Below are positions 11,911-26,069 of a DNA stretch of 64,000 nt, in pieces. The position numbers and the translations under genes were made by a program. The notes below the pieces were generated by a model that saw only the letters and a list, made by a program, of their open reading frames with translations, was not told the origin of the DNA and ran no database searches. Position 1 is the stretch's first letter. Every line of letters begins with the position of its first letter. Source of the DNA: Membranipora membranacea (taxonomy: Eukaryota > Bryozoa > Gymnolaemata > Cheilostomatida > Membraniporidae); NCBI GenBank assembly GCA_914767715.1, contig OU612068.1, positions 31,992,001 to 32,056,000 on the forward strand, in the 5' to 3' direction.

Positions 11911-14900
11911 ATGTCTGACTTTATTGACCATTCTGCCTCTGAGGCCTCCGGGTCTGAATCTGAAGAGGAGATGGATACCACTAAGAAGAAGAGTCCAGCT
12001 GGCTCAGCAGCAGGGTCTCCTAAAGGCAGCGGTTCTGGGTCAGGCAGCTCGAGTAGCAGCAGCAGTAGTGGAGACAGCAGTGAGGAAGAGGGAGAGGACG
12101 GTGAGTAACAGAGCAGTGACCGTTGATTAAAAAAAAATTGTTAAAATTGCAAGTTTTCGTTTCTGTTCGTAGACTGAGAAATACAGGAACCTTAACTTTA
12201 GCGTTAGTGCCTAATGAATCAAGGTGTTTAATTGTATACTAGGTTTGGCTTGCACGATAGTAAGATGGGCAGTGTTAATATACTTATTTGGCCATTTCAG
12301 CTTAATTTTTATTCTCAGCATCTTGATCTCGATATATATTGTTATTAATTTCTCCCTGCTGACAGAGGATGGTGAGGTAGAAGGTTTAATTGATGATGCC
12401 CCAATAGAAGATGAGGCGAGTGAGGCTGAGGATAGCGATGCAGACATCGGTAAAACACGCAAAAAGCGCTCTGTTGAGGATGATCAGCTGGAGGAAGATG
12501 ATTTTGATCTCATTGAAGAAAATCTTGGTATCAAGGTAATCAGCAGTGCAACATGACCTCACATAATATGTGTTCCAATAGTCAATTCTCATTGCTCCAA
12601 ATTACATCTTCATAATAGTAACAAACCATGCACTCGGACAAACTAGTTCCCCACCACGCCACAAACTTTACTGTGAAATCGTCTCATCTTGTGTTCTGCA
12701 GGTGAAGCGTAACAAACACAAACGTATAAAGGTGCTGTCAGATGATGACGACTCTGATGATGAAGCTGCTAATGAGAATGATGCCGACGTTGTGGCTAAT
12801 CAGATATTTGGTGATGATGATGAAGAGGATATGGGACCGGCTGATCATGATGAGTCTAGTCAGCAGTCAGCTGGTGGTAAAGGAGGCGGAGGTGAAGAGC
12901 GGAACGCATATGGAGACCTCGATGAGAGTGAAGAATCCGGTGAGCCTGCTGTTTTTAGGCCTATTGAGACTAAATGCACAGATGTTTCTTTTATCTCGTG
13001 GCCTCTATTCCTGCTTCTTTGCTTATACCTTGATTTTATTACAAATATCTTAATCATGATGTGTTCGATGTCTAGCCACGAATGACCATAGATTATGAAT
13101 ATATCATATGATGTTAAGCCACTGCTGCCACAGCTGGGTTTAAGGCTAAAGCCATGCGAGCTGTATGCAGGGACAATATATTATTTATGTGATCGTTGAA
13201 AGAGCAATTAAAACAATCTAATTTCTATTTATTGTAGACCCTGATGACTTTATTGTTGACGAGGAAGGACAGCCGATATCTCGGGGTAAGAAGAAGCGTG
13301 CCGTGGTACACTCAGATAAAGCCTTACAGGAGGCACAGGATGTGTTTGGTGTAGACTTTGATTTTACCGAGTTTGAAGACTACGGCTCAGATTACGAAGA
13401 TGAGGAAGAAGAGGAGGTTTGTCTTCTTTGCAAACTCCATTTAGATTATTTTAACAAGGCTTTACATTTTGGGTTAATATGTTTAAAAGGAACAGGCAGT
13501 TGTCAATTAGAATCTATTACTGATAGAAATTGGTTACTTCTTTTGCCCAAATTTTGTTAGCCGATCATGAGAGAACTTGGTTGGTCACAGCTAGGCATTG
13601 CTGTAGATTTTGATGCAGCTCCAAAGCCTTTTGATAAGGATTTAATTTGTACGGGTCTAGTCTAATGAGATATGATGTGCTATAACACTAATATGGAATG
13701 TGTTACCTATCAGGATGAATATGAGGACGAGGAGGGAGAAGGAGGAGAGATAACGACACGTAAGAAGAGATCTCGTCATAAGAAGACTATATTTGAGGTG
13801 TTTGAGCCCAGTGAGTTAGAACGAGGTCACATGACTGATGTCGACCAGGAGATACGAACAGCTGATATGCCCGAGAGATTCCATGTGAGTCATTCAATGC
13901 TCATGCAAAATATAGCATGTTTTTTTATCTACAAAATCTGATGGTTATTAAATGTCCTCATGTTCTAGTTACTGTTGATTGTCCTTGTTCGCCATAAGTC
14001 ATACACCCTGAAACACACTTTGTCAGTAATATCCCGACTCGTAGAGGCCTGAGACCCAGACTGTTGTATATAATCGTTATCACCGTGTGTTTTTCTCTGT
14101 AGATGAGATCACTGAAAGTGACTACAGCTGATCCCCAGGAGTTACAGGATGAGGCTGAGTGGATATTTACTCACGCTTTTGCTAAGGGTAACCTCTCCAA
14201 CCAGGTAAACAAAAAACATAACTACATACTACTTGCCTTGGGTTTGTTTTTGACAATTGTATACACTTTGCAATTCCAGTGACAAAATAACATATATAAT
14301 ATCACAATGCACATCACATTTTTTCTAAAGATTATCAGATCAATGAACTAGATTGATACCCATTTATTGATTTACTAATTTTAATGATTTACTAATTGTG
14401 CATTCTGTTATCAGTTTAGAACCTTGACTGATCTTTTTTATCCTGTGCGTTTGTAATAATCTTGAAAATTGTCTCATTCGTTTTCATATGTGTGTTCTTG
14501 TTATAGTAACAACTGCCCTGCGCTTAACTATCTCTCTAGAATAAATATAACATATTGTATAAGAGTTCTGGTTTTCTCTTGATGCAAGATCATGCTCATC
14601 AGGTTCCAACTTACCCTCCAGGCACAAAGTTAATAACATCTCAACTTTACTTTAGATCATTCTAGGTTAAGCGTAAATAATAACATTGTCTATGTTTTAC
14701 AGGAAAATCTGGCTGAGGATAGAAAAGAGATGAGGGTACTGATAAAGAAGATTAACAGCGCTCTGGATTTTTTAAGGAACCAGCAGCTGGAGGTGCCTTT
14801 TATTAACTTCTACAGAAAAGAGTATGTGCAGGGAGAGCTGGAGATACGAGATCTGTGGAGGATATGGCAGTGGGATGAAAAGGTATGTGATGGCGATCAT

Positions 14901-17900
14901 ACAAAATCACATGCTGATATTTAATATTCGTGTTACTATAGTAAAAAAGACAGTTGACCCTCACAGTTGACCCTCACAGTTGACCCTCACAGTTGACCCT
15001 CACAGTTGACCCTCACAGTTGACCCTCACAGTTGACCCTCACAGTAACTGTGATTATGCTGAAAGTAATTCATTGCAAATGTTTTACTTCTACTACACTG
15101 TCTCGATTACAACGTGTATGAAAATTTTGAACCAAAACATTTCCAGTGACAAGTTGAGCAGTTTGAGATGCTCCTTTGGAATCGTTTGTCAGATGTCACT
15201 TGAGTATTCCAGTAATAAACTGAAGCCCAAGTTACATCTACACAATATGGTATAGCTCATTGAAAAGGTCAGACCGATTTGTTAGATCAAGTACATGTAA
15301 CTGTACTATGATAACACACATTTGTAGTGGGCTCAGCTGAGGACCAGGAAACAGAACCTAGTGAAGCTGATGGAGAGAATGCAGCAGTATCAGTTTGATA
15401 TGAATAGTGACCCTAATGTTGTCTTACCAGCCCATGTGAGGACAATCACACAGGAGGATATTGATAGGTGAATATTTACAAAATTTTACCTATCAACCGT
15501 AAATTTCAGTTCTAAACGCAACAGCTTTGAAAGAAAGGTTTTGTCTAAATCACTAACTTCCCTTTCTAGATATTCTATCGTTGAGTTAATTGTTGCTTGT
15601 TTGCAGAGTTCACTTGGCAGAAACAACAGAGGAGTACTGGGACTGTCACAATCACTTCATGTTGTATTACGGTAAAGATATCCAGCCCATGAAGGATGCT
15701 GAAAAGAAAAAGAAGAAAGAAAAAGTAAGAAATGAAAGAGATTGGAGATTTGTCTTCCCCCAAGTACTCTAGCTCAATAAAGTTGGCTGTTGTTTGTTGG
15801 GTTTGTTAAATGATGTTTGGGAGTTCAAACACGATCTCTACATGGGACTTTGTTTCTTAGCCTCCTAAGGAGAAGAAAGAGAAGAACCCAGATGATCCAT
15901 CAGAGGAGAAGGAGGAGGGTGAGGAGGATGAGGAGGCAGAGAAACCAGAAGAGGAAGAAGAAGTCCCCCAAGAGACGCTCAAATATGCCAGGGGGCGTAA
16001 CTCTGGTTATCATATCTGTATCAGGGTATGTGTCATATTATGTACATAATGATCTGTAATAAGGAAACATAAGGTTTACTTGATCTGTTTAGACTTAGTA
16101 CAGACTTAGTACAGACACCATGTTACCAGCTTTTCAATGTCAAATGAGCTTCACCATTGTGTACACTTGTTCAGTTTTGGTAGCGATGTGATGCAGTATT
16201 CTCCAGAAATGGAATGTGATCATGATCTTAATTCATTTCAGGCTGGCCTTATGGAACTTGCAAAGAAGTTTGGTCTGAGCCCTGAGCAGTTTGCTGATAA
16301 CCTGAAGGATAATTATCAGAAGCATGAGGTGGAACAGTACCCTGTGGAACCAGTAGAGTTAGCTGAAGAACACATCGGAGCGTGAGTATTTCCCCATCAC
16401 CCATATCCGATTAGATCATTCATACACTCTGGTTCCATGGGTCGATTTTGTGGTTCAGTGGATAGTCTCAGAAAAATATTCACAGAGGAGTGTAAGTGCT
16501 AAGTATAGTCAGACATTAACATATTATGTAAAACCCATCTTGTATTACGATGTAGCAATGTGAAAGGAAAGTGCTAATTATTGTGTTCAGCAGATCATGT
16601 TTGTATGTTTTTTCAGACAATTTGAGACAGCGCCTGATGTGCTGAATGGAGTTAGACATCTTGTGGCTATGCAGCTCGCTCATGACCCAGTGGTGAGAAA
16701 ATGTGTGAGAACTGCGTACAGGGAGAGAGCTGTCATCAAAGTCAACCCAACTAAACAGGGAATAAGGGAAATTGATGAGAATCATCAATGTTACAGTATG
16801 AAATACATCGTCAACAAACCCATCACTGATCTCAAGAACGAACAGTATCTCAAGCTGCATTTGGTGAGCTATAACTGTGTAGCCTGAGATTTATGCTATA
16901 AGTCGTTATTGGTATATTATAAGCTTAACTGTATACAAGCCCAAACTAGATCAGCTTCACATTGTGGTTATACAGAAAACTTTGACTTCCAAAAAATTGT
17001 TCATCTCTGTTCTCCTAATTACTGTAGTGGATATGAGTATCATTTTGGGTAATGCATGAGCGACATTGACACAATTATGTACTAGGGAGAATTTTGACAC
17101 ATTTTTCATTTCATACACAGGCTCAAGAAGAGGGTCTACTAAACATAGAAATATCAATGGGTGAAGTGCCTGGTACTACTTCATATATAGACGAGATCAG
17201 ACCTCTATTTCACAGAGTAAGTATGTTGTATTGTTTAAGAAATCAACCTAGATGCTGATGACCTGATTACAGTTTGTGGCAGCTCTATTTTAACGCTGAA
17301 CTCTACTGGTCTTATCTAAGAGCATCCTCATCTTTAAATATCGTCATAATCAAATACGCCAAATATGTTGCTTCATTGTCACCACCAACACTACACTACA
17401 TTATATTTCTGGTGCTATCAGTCCTATTTACCAATGGAGTACCCCAGTATAGGTTTACGGCTATACACGTCTCTCTCTTATTTCCACTAGGATGAGTTTA
17501 GTGCCTTGGTTCAGGCCTGGAATTCACAAAGAAGTCTGGCACTTGAGAGAGCCCTCACTAAATCCCTTTTCCCTCAGCTAGAGAAGGAACTGAAGCTAAG
17601 CCTGCTGCAAGAGGCCAAGGAGGGCATACTCAGGGTAAGATTTGATACATTAGTAGGAAAATAGGAAAACAATCATATCGATATCAATGTGTGAACCATA
17701 TATGTAAGAGGATATATTGAGAAAAAAGCATAGCTAATGATGACATGAGGTCATGGGTTTAGGGGGAGGTTGCCAGCAAACAGTGATGATGAATAAGTTT
17801 ATTTTGGCTACAGACATGCTGTGATAAGCTGAGAGGCTGGATCAGGGTGGCTCCTTATCAGGCTATGCAGGAGTTTGACGATGAAGATGAAGACTTTGAT

Positions 17901-18516
17901 ACGAGTAAAGGGCTCAGAATCATGTCCATCGCCTTCAAAACAGAGAGGTAAGTACCAGGTTAGCATTGCACAGTTAAATAATAATGCTGTCTGCAAAGCA
18001 ATCTAATTTTTGTTTGATATGATTGCCGTATTATCATAAAAGCGTTTTCCCATATATAATACTGCCAGCCCATTCTCAATGTTTACTGCTCCAACCAACC
18101 ATAGGCGTTTTATTACACTGGGGGCCCTACACAGATACTGAAATGGTAGTCTCCGTCCCAAACCTATGTACGCAAGGCTATAGTGAATGCTTGACTGTCA
18201 TTTATTTTAAATTTGCGTTATCTGTTCATATCCTACATGTATTTTCCCTCATTGAATGACTGCTATGTAATATTCAGAGATGTAGCCGGGTTTGCCTGTA
18301 TACTGGATGGAGACGGGGAGGTTACAGACTTTCTGAGATTACCTCATATACTGAAGCGTAAGAATCCCCACGCTCGTGAGTCTCTTCAGGATAAAGAGCA
18401 TGAGCTCGACAAACTCAGAGAATTCATCAATGATAAAAAACCTCATGTCATCGCTGTGGCTGGAGAATCAAGGTAAATAGCACTGCTGATCTTATTTAGA
18501 GGTTTGAATGCGTCAT

Positions 18517-18564
<48 letters not shown>

Positions 18565-21500
18565 TCTTTCACTAATTCTCCTTGATATTTGTTTACTGTG
18601 ATATATAAATGCATCTTTTACCTGTCACTGTGAGATGGTATTTCTGTCATTGATTTTTAAATTCACATTATGACTTTGTTTTAGGGAAGCCATGGATATC
18701 CAATACGACATAATAAACATTCTAAAATCATTAGAAGAGGAGCACCAATTTCCTAAAATCTCTGTAGAGCTGGTAGATAATGACTCCAGTGTGATATACG
18801 CAGCTTCAAAGAAGTCGACACATGTGAGTTATATACCCTTCATAGATGGCCTCACTACAATTACTTACTTCTAAATTTGTTCAATCATTATGTGTCAATT
18901 TCTCTTTGGGTTAATGCACATGTCTGATCCCTAATATGTAACACGAGGCTTTGTACTGTATTTTATTTTTTATTAGGATTTCCCAGAGTACCCAGATATC
19001 CTACGAGAAGCTGTCTCAGTAGCCAGACGACTACGCGACCCACTCACAGAATTATCACAACTATGTAACGCTGATGAGGACCTCTCATGTATACACTTCC
19101 ATCCGATGCAGGTAAGTTTGATCGCTCTGATCTCCTAATACCTTGTATACAGTATACAAGGTATACAGTGAGCAACAAATATCATCACAGTCAAGCTTAC
19201 TATGTATGATGAGTTCCATTTCACCATCTGACTCCTCCATTTGGTTGAGTTGAAGCTTCTTTTTACAATTAATATCTTCTTCCATCACGTTCATGTTTTT
19301 ACGGCTTTACTTTTCATCGATTGAGAATCCATAACACACAACGCAAATACAAAGTTTGCTAGCCAGGATCTGATAAATAACACTGTAATGTTCTCTTGTT
19401 GCAGGATCAGCTGAATAAGGATGGCTTACTGAGCTCACTGTACTTAGAATTTGTTAATGTAGTGAACGAGGTAGGGGTGGATGTAAATGATGCCTTAGCT
19501 CACCCCTACACAGCAGGACTGCTCCAGTTTGTCTGTGGTCTCGGTCCGAGGAAAGCTGCTTTCATTCTCAAGGTATGTCATACTGGTGAATCCCTATTTT
19601 AGAAATGGATTGAGACAGAATATATGTCAGTTTTAAGTATTGATAACTCTTCATGGCGTGTATGCTTCAATGTTACGATACAACCCTCCCTAGTACAACT
19701 AACCTGTAAATTTTTCCCTCAAAAATCTTAAGCTGTTCATTGAAAGTACACTAGAATTTGGTGATGCTTTTCTCTCTCCTTTTCAGCTGATTATTTCAAA
19801 AGGAATGTTTGTTGACTTGGTGATGATCGCCAAAAGCTGGTGACCTGAAAATGCTTTTGATGTACTATTTTTATGTACTATTTTGATGTACTATTTTGAT
19901 GTACTATTTTGATGTACTATTTTCATGCTGTATGTTATTCATATCTATGTTTTCAGCAAGTAAAAGCTCATACTAGATTAGAGAATAGAAGTCAGCTGGT
20001 TATGGTTTGTCAGCTCGGACCCAAGGTGTTTATCAACTGTGCAGGATTCATCAAGATAGACACCTCTTCATTTGGGGATAGGTATGTAGGCTCAAGCAGC
20101 TACACTATACTAGTGTGTGATTTGTGGTTAAATGTTCTGTCCTGGTCCCTGAATGCTATTTCACTATAACTGAGAAATATCTGCTACAAGTGTCCATCAT
20201 CATATATTATATATTGTAATCAGTGCAATGAACATCCTGAATTGATAATTTTGTCCCATTTCACCAGATATGATGAGTAAGTAATACAAGTAAGACTTCA
20301 TTATGTGACCAGAAGCTGTTTTTTCTTGTTATTTTTCATTAGCTTGACTGCAGTTCAAAACAATTCCAAATCACCTCGCTATCTCAAGTATTCAAGCAGT
20401 AAATCTGAATTAGCCATGTTGCATATTAATACTCACTATACTCTTATGTTAGCAAGCTGGCTATTGTCCATAACTCATACAGACCCCATATCCAGAGTAC
20501 CTGGAAATATTAATCTGTAAACCCAGAACATGTTTTGATCAGGGTCTCAAAATCTTTTTTTTTTATACTGTCAGATGTCAAAACTATACAGTATATATCC
20601 CATAATATTTACCACTAAAATGATAAACATATTGCCCATACTGGTTCATTATTTACTGTGGTATTTGTCATCAAAATTTTAGTACAGAGGAATACACAGA
20701 TGTATTAGATGCCTCCAGAGTTCACCCTGAGACTTATGAGTGGGCGAGGAAGATGGCTATCGACGCTCTCGAGTATGATGAGACACATGAAGATGCTAAT
20801 CCAGCTGCAGCCCTCGAGGTACGCCTTAACTCATGTAGTTATATGTGGCCTATGCCTGTATTTGATGCCTTAGTTTTTCATTATAACTGGTACTGGGACA
20901 AGAACTACCGCATCAATAGATGTGATTATTGAGTGGGCGGATGGGTGCTCTGTGAGGATTCTCCATTTCTTTCTTTCGAACAGTTAGAGAAACTCACAGA
21001 GCCTCCTCCCCTATACTAGCATCTTATTACGCTATAAATATTATGAGTGACGATCGAGTGCTGATATGGACACAAAGAAGCTACATGTATTATGGTCTAA
21101 CTATATTTGTTATCTGCTGACAGGAAATCCTAGAGACTCCTGAGAGGTTACGAGATTTAGACTTGGAAGCGTTCAGTGTAGAGTTAGAGAGACAAGGTTA
21201 CGGTCAGAAGCTCACAACTCTATATGATATCAGAGCTGAGCTCAATCACAGATATAAGGATACTAGGACAGCTTACAAACCTGTAGAGTTTGTAGAGAGG
21301 TTTAACATGCTCACAAAAGAAACCCCTGCTACTTTATATATTGGTGAGTTAATTACATAATATGTGAGATCATCACAAAGATTTAAGATGTGTTAAATGA
21401 CATTCAAATCTTGGAATGTTTATGTATATTATTATAATATAGTATAGTATAAGGGTTGATGTTGCCGACTATTTACGGCAGGAAGGCACGCAGTAATATT

Positions 21501-24500
21501 GATTGTAACATATAAATAAGATGAACATGATTGATGCTGATTGATGTACTGATTTGTAGGTAAGATGGTGTTATGTAGAGTGAGTAATATAGCTCGTAAG
21601 AAGCCTCAGGGCCAGCAGCTAGATGAGGCTAACCCAGAGAGGAGTGATGAGACGGGGCTCTGGGTCTGTCCCTTCTGTAAAAAAGATGACTTTGCTGAAA
21701 TCAGTGAGGTAAGTGTGGGATCATAAGCTTTTTAAGTCTTTTTTGCATGTAACTCCAAAATATATCATTGCTTCACATGAACTCAGTGTAATTTTCTCCT
21801 TAATTTCCTAGCTGAAAATGTGAACGATATGGTAGGTTGTAACACAGGTTTAACAGAGTATCGTATACTACATATTGGAATTATAGTGTATGTGTTTATG
21901 CTGGCTGGTGTCAGGAATATTTTGCTGGTGATATCTTGTATCATGTTCTAGTGTGTCTCATGAGGTTCACTCTTTTGCTTTCTAATCCTGACAGGTATGG
22001 AGCCATTTTGATGCCGGCAGCTGTCCCGGATCTCCCATCGGTATCAGAGTAAGATTAGAGAACAACTTAAACGGATTTATACATACTAAGAATATCAGTG
22101 ATAAGATGGTGAAGAACCCAGAAGACAGGGTAAAGCTTGGGATGACTCTGCACGCCCGTATACTTAAAATAGACATTGAGAGGTTTCAGGTCGATCTGAC
22201 ATGTAAAACATCTGATTTACTTGATAAAGAAGACAGATTGAGGTGAGATCATACTGTATGGCATAAAAATTATTCCTAAATATACATAGTCAGCCTTTGC
22301 AAATGTGAATGGAAATTGCAAACGGTTCATATTTAATGTCACTATTTCCTGTTCTTTTTCTTATCATGAGCTATTGTAGTGCGTTATCTACCTGTCTACA
22401 TGCATCCAATTCCTATGACCATGTGACCAATACGGTTCTCTCTGGTACACAAAAGAAATAGTTGGTTAAACAAATCATGAACTTACCAACAGAAATCATG
22501 AAATCATTTTTGTAACATTCATCTGTGGATCACTACAATATGCTGCCAGCCCATTCAGATAATAGACAGTTTTCTGAGCTCTGATTTAGGCCTCAGTTCG
22601 GAGTTGTCCTCTCTCCAGTTTGGTACTTTTAACCCACGCCGCATAGGAAAAACGTGCTGAAAAGATAGTCAATTATAGCATTTTCTGCCAGTTTTGCGGA
22701 CAATTTGGCAGAATTTTTCATGAGTTTGGTCACTAAAATTAAGATTGATCAACATTCAAGCCTCCCATAGTTTTGGAAACCCTGTCTCACAGGGTTTTCA
22801 ATGGTGCAGACTCTGAATCAAAAATCAGATTTTCCCTAACGTAAGCGGTTTTCAAGATAACCCTCTTTCAGCAGGTTTTTCCTATGCGGCGTGGGTTAAA
22901 AGTACCAAACTGGAGAGAGGACAACTCCGAATTGAGACATAAATAAGAGCTCAGAAAAATGTCTATATCACACATTTATTCTACATACAAGTATCTTACA
23001 TAATACCATAACCAATATTCATATATTGTGTAGGCCTCCAAAAGACAACTTCTATGATTTTGATAATGAAGACGAAGATAAGAAAAAAGATGAAAAGAAA
23101 GCAAAGAGTAAAAAGCGGGCATGTAAGTGAAAATATTTGTTATACATTGTCAGGGGGATCGAGCTCCAGCCCTTAAAGCTGAGAGACTCTCGGTGCCCAA
23201 CTGATTATCTGTTTAAGCTTATCTGGAATTAGGACCATAGATACATACTGTAGCACAACGTATGAATCAGTGTCTATGACTGCTTGTAGCGTTCATGAAG
23301 AGAGTAATAGCACATCCCTCGTTCCACAATGTGGGATATAAAGAATGTGAGACACTGTGTGATGAGTTAGGAGAAGGAGAATGTGTCATCAGACCATCCA
23401 GCAAGGTGTGTATCATCATACTAGTTACGGGTACATGCTCTCACCAATGAACTAAACCAACATGACTATCAAGTAGGCTTTTGTAAAACTCTTTGAAAGT
23501 TTGTCTGAACAATATATAAGTGTGTACAATACAAAACATACCTTATTCAACAGAACCAAGTTTTTGACAGTGAGTAACTGCCTGCGTATTGGCTCCAAGA
23601 CATTTTGTAGGCATATTTTTTTTAAATGCTATCATTGCCATCAGTTATCTCTGAAATAGTAAGGCTCATAAGACTGATAGGTTTTGTTTTCCCACTCTTC
23701 ACCCTACAGGGACCAGACAGACTGACCCTCACATGGAGGTTGGGCCCTGCTATCTACTCTCATGTAGATATTAAAGAGGAGGGTAAAGAGAACGCTTTCT
23801 CTCTCGGTAAAACTCTATACATTGGCACCGAGGAATTTGAAGATCTCGATGAAATAATTGGTAAGCTTTGTTTCTTTGTTTCATAACTATTATCAGCATA
23901 TTTGGTGCTGACAAGGAGTTGTTTTAAACTACAAAGATTCAATTCAAGAAGCTTTCATATAATACTGCTCATATCAGAGACAGCAGTGATTATGGTCAAT
24001 CAGGAGTGGTATTTGTCCTGGCTCGGTCTCAACTCAACTCAAATTATCATGTAGTCTTTCCTTTGGCTTGGCTGATGCTACTTTGACTACACAGAGGGTT
24101 CTTGCTTTGTTTACAGCAAGATTTTTGCAGCCGATGGCGGCGTTTGCTCGAGAGATCCAGTCATATAAATACTATGTAGAGGAGTCAGAGGGAGGTAACA
24201 GAGAACTGATGGATAGAAAAGTTTATGAGGAAAAGAAGAAAGCTCCAGCCAGGTAATCCAACTACTAATTAATTACTCTAAGTATCCCTAACTGAGGGTG
24301 ACACAAACAGCGAACCAGACAACACTGCAATCACAATACAGGCAATGAAATAATTAGTATCATAGTTTTTTGGTTTTTCTTAATCAACAAAAAAAATCAG
24401 GTTATACCAGTCTCTGATTACACCGTGAGCTGTGCCATGTTTATATGTTGTTATTTCATGACCTCACCATATTCAAAATAAATTTCAGGATTCCATACTA

Positions 24501-26069
24501 CTTCTCTACATCTAAGGAGCTGCCCGGTAAATTCATGTTATCATACATGCCTCGAGATCGGTCAGTACATGAGTTTGTGACTGTCACTCATGAAGGACTG
24601 AGATTTAGAGGGCAGGTGTTCCCTACGCTGGGTATGCTCATCAGGTGGTTCAAGGAGCACTTCAAGGATCCGATACCTCAGAAACTGGTGACACCATCGT
24701 CCTCAACAGCTACACCAAGTAAGTATTGAATATTGAAAATCTTATACAGTAAGTTTTAAATCTCTGCCAAGCTGTAGCTAATCTGTTCTCTTGAGCAAGT
24801 AAAGGTTTGTCGTTGTTTTACAGTTCTAACGCCTACAACTTTCAATACATGTTCCTAAAAACTATGTAAACATAATTATACGAAACCTACTTATCATTTT
24901 TATTCGAAATGAGATGCAATAGTGACTATTAAATCAAGAGGTGTTCTGACTTCAAAATGATATTTTTGCCAGATCTCAGTTACCACACATCCCTGTGAAA
25001 CCATTCTTCGTATCATGCTCGTTTCATAGTATATACTTCCTGACTTATACTTAGCTATGTTTTATTTTAGGAGGAGCAGATGGATCTATGAGACCACCTA
25101 CCTTCACACCTGCATATAATACATCTCGAGGAGTATACGGCGGAGTGAGTATCATAATCAATTATATATATATATATTATATATAGCATCCCCGTCTGTC
25201 TGTTTGATCCCATCATCTTATCATTATGCTGAACCTCGCATCATTATTGTTTTATGGTTTCACATCTCAGAGAATCTTTAGGAAACAAGGAGAAAGTTCA
25301 GCGTAGCCGATAATATGCATACTTGATGTTTTTAGACGCCTCAAGCTACACCTATGATGACCCCTAGCCTGATGACTCCTTCATATCACACAACCAGTCA
25401 GGGTACTCCTGCATATAGAGCTACTCCTCGACAAGGCAGTAGCTATCCCAGTACTTCAAGATCAGCTGCGGGTGGTACACCAAGAATGGGTGGAACGCCT
25501 CGTGCAGGTGCTACTCCACGATCAGGAGCTACCCCAAGATCTGGGGCTACACCGAGGTCTGGGGCCACTCCTAGAAGTTCTGGGGCTACACCAAGGAGTT
25601 CGGGTGCTACGCCCAGAAGTTCTGGGACTACGCCCAGAAGTTCTGGGGCTACACCAAGGAGTTCTGGGGCTACACCTAGAAGTAGTGGGCAGACTCCTAG
25701 ACAATCAGGCTCAACACCAAGATATAACAGTAAGTTCCATATTTGATTGTCCTTGAATACACAAGGCTATGTTTTTGATTGGCTTCAAATATTTAGCCTG
25801 ATGGTGCATCAGCACACCGTAATAAGCCGAATCGCTTTCGAGCTAATTAATTGTCCTACATCTTGACCATATTATCGGTCTTGTACTACTACTACTACAT
25901 ACACATACACATGAATATTTCAATTGTAGGCTCATCGAGACCAACTATTACACCTAAGACTAACACAGAAACAGATTGGGGTAAAATGGCCCTCATGTGG
26001 GCGAAAGAACAGAAACAGAAACGCAGAGATAAGGGAGACGGTACTCCCGCATATGATGATAAAACTTAA
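11911..26069 (+). CDS. SUPT6H: Transcription elongation factor and histone chaperone SPT6, complete
   Basis: SPT6 binds elongating RNA polymerase II and restores nucleosomes. The 32 coding exons are 11911-12100, 12366-12535, 12702-12939, 13238-13416, 13714-13884, 14103-14204, 14703-14882, 15328-15467, 15607-15724, 15861-16025, 16242-16381, 16617-16863, 17121-17216, 17491-17634, 17814-17947, 18278-18472, 18685-18823, 18977-19111, 19405-19572, 19957-20081, 20683-20818, 21124-21343, 21560-21708, 21995-22242, 23034-23122, 23290-23405, 23710-23860, 24117-24252, 24489-24718, 25071-25144, 25336-25729 and 25930-26069. Phase closes throughout: 5,259 nt, 1,752 aa (human about 1,726). In order: acidic Ser-rich N-terminus (1-260), Tex-like helical core, YqgF-like fold (about 850-920), helix-hairpin-helix (about 990-1017), S1 domain (about 1175-1305), tandem SH2 (about 1345-1545, GECVIRPSS in the phosphate-binding position), 14 TPR tripeptides (about 1590-1705), and the conserved DWGKMA motif near the end. 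The C-tail after DWGKMA is shorter than in vertebrates. Confidence 0.97.
14951..15046 (+). repeat. 13-bp minisatellite in SPT6 intron 7
   Basis: The unit CAGTTGACCCTCA is repeated a little over seven times with no visible mismatch. The run starts about 70 bp after the exon 7 donor. Its homogeneity suggests recent expansion. Confidence 0.95.
18516..18562. repeat. (CA)n(TA)n microsatellite in SPT6 intron 16
   Basis: A short ACAC run passes into an uninterrupted TA run of about 38 bp between exon 16 (ends 18472) and exon 17 (starts 18685). Confidence 0.9.
19858..19925 (+). repeat. 13-bp tandem repeat just upstream of SPT6 exon 20
   Basis: The unit GATGTACTATTTT is repeated about five times with small changes. 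It ends about 32 bp before the exon 20 acceptor at 19956, so it covers the branch-point and upstream pyrimidine region. Confidence 0.9.
22565..22963. mobile_element. Foldback MITE, copy 2 (399 bp, internally deleted)
   Basis: It begins GACAGTTTTCTGAGCTCTG and ends with the complementary CAGAAAAATGTC, with TA on both sides. It lies in SPT6 intron 24 (22243-23033). It lacks roughly 110 bp of the centre present in the other two copies. The exon junctions around it are intact. Confidence 0.9.
25507..25690 (+). repeat. Coding minisatellite (GATPRSSG units) in SPT6 exon 31
   Basis: DNA units of 18, then 21-24, bases encode successive GATPRSG and GATPRSSG peptides. Codon variants (ACTCCTAGA, ACACCAAGG, ACGCCCAGA) alternate, so the array has diverged at synonymous sites while the peptide is kept. 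Each unit has a Thr-Pro followed by Arg, a plausible proline-directed kinase site. Confidence 0.9.

Noticed and set aside
11885-12130. Open frame overlapping SPT6 exon 1 in another frame
   Set aside because: It is a shadow of the Ser-rich SPT6 N-terminus; the frame starting at 11911 continues across the donor at 12101.
25472-25756. Long open frames on both strands over the SPT6 repeat
   Set aside because: Repetitive DNA stays open in several frames; only the TPR frame joins the flanking exons in phase.
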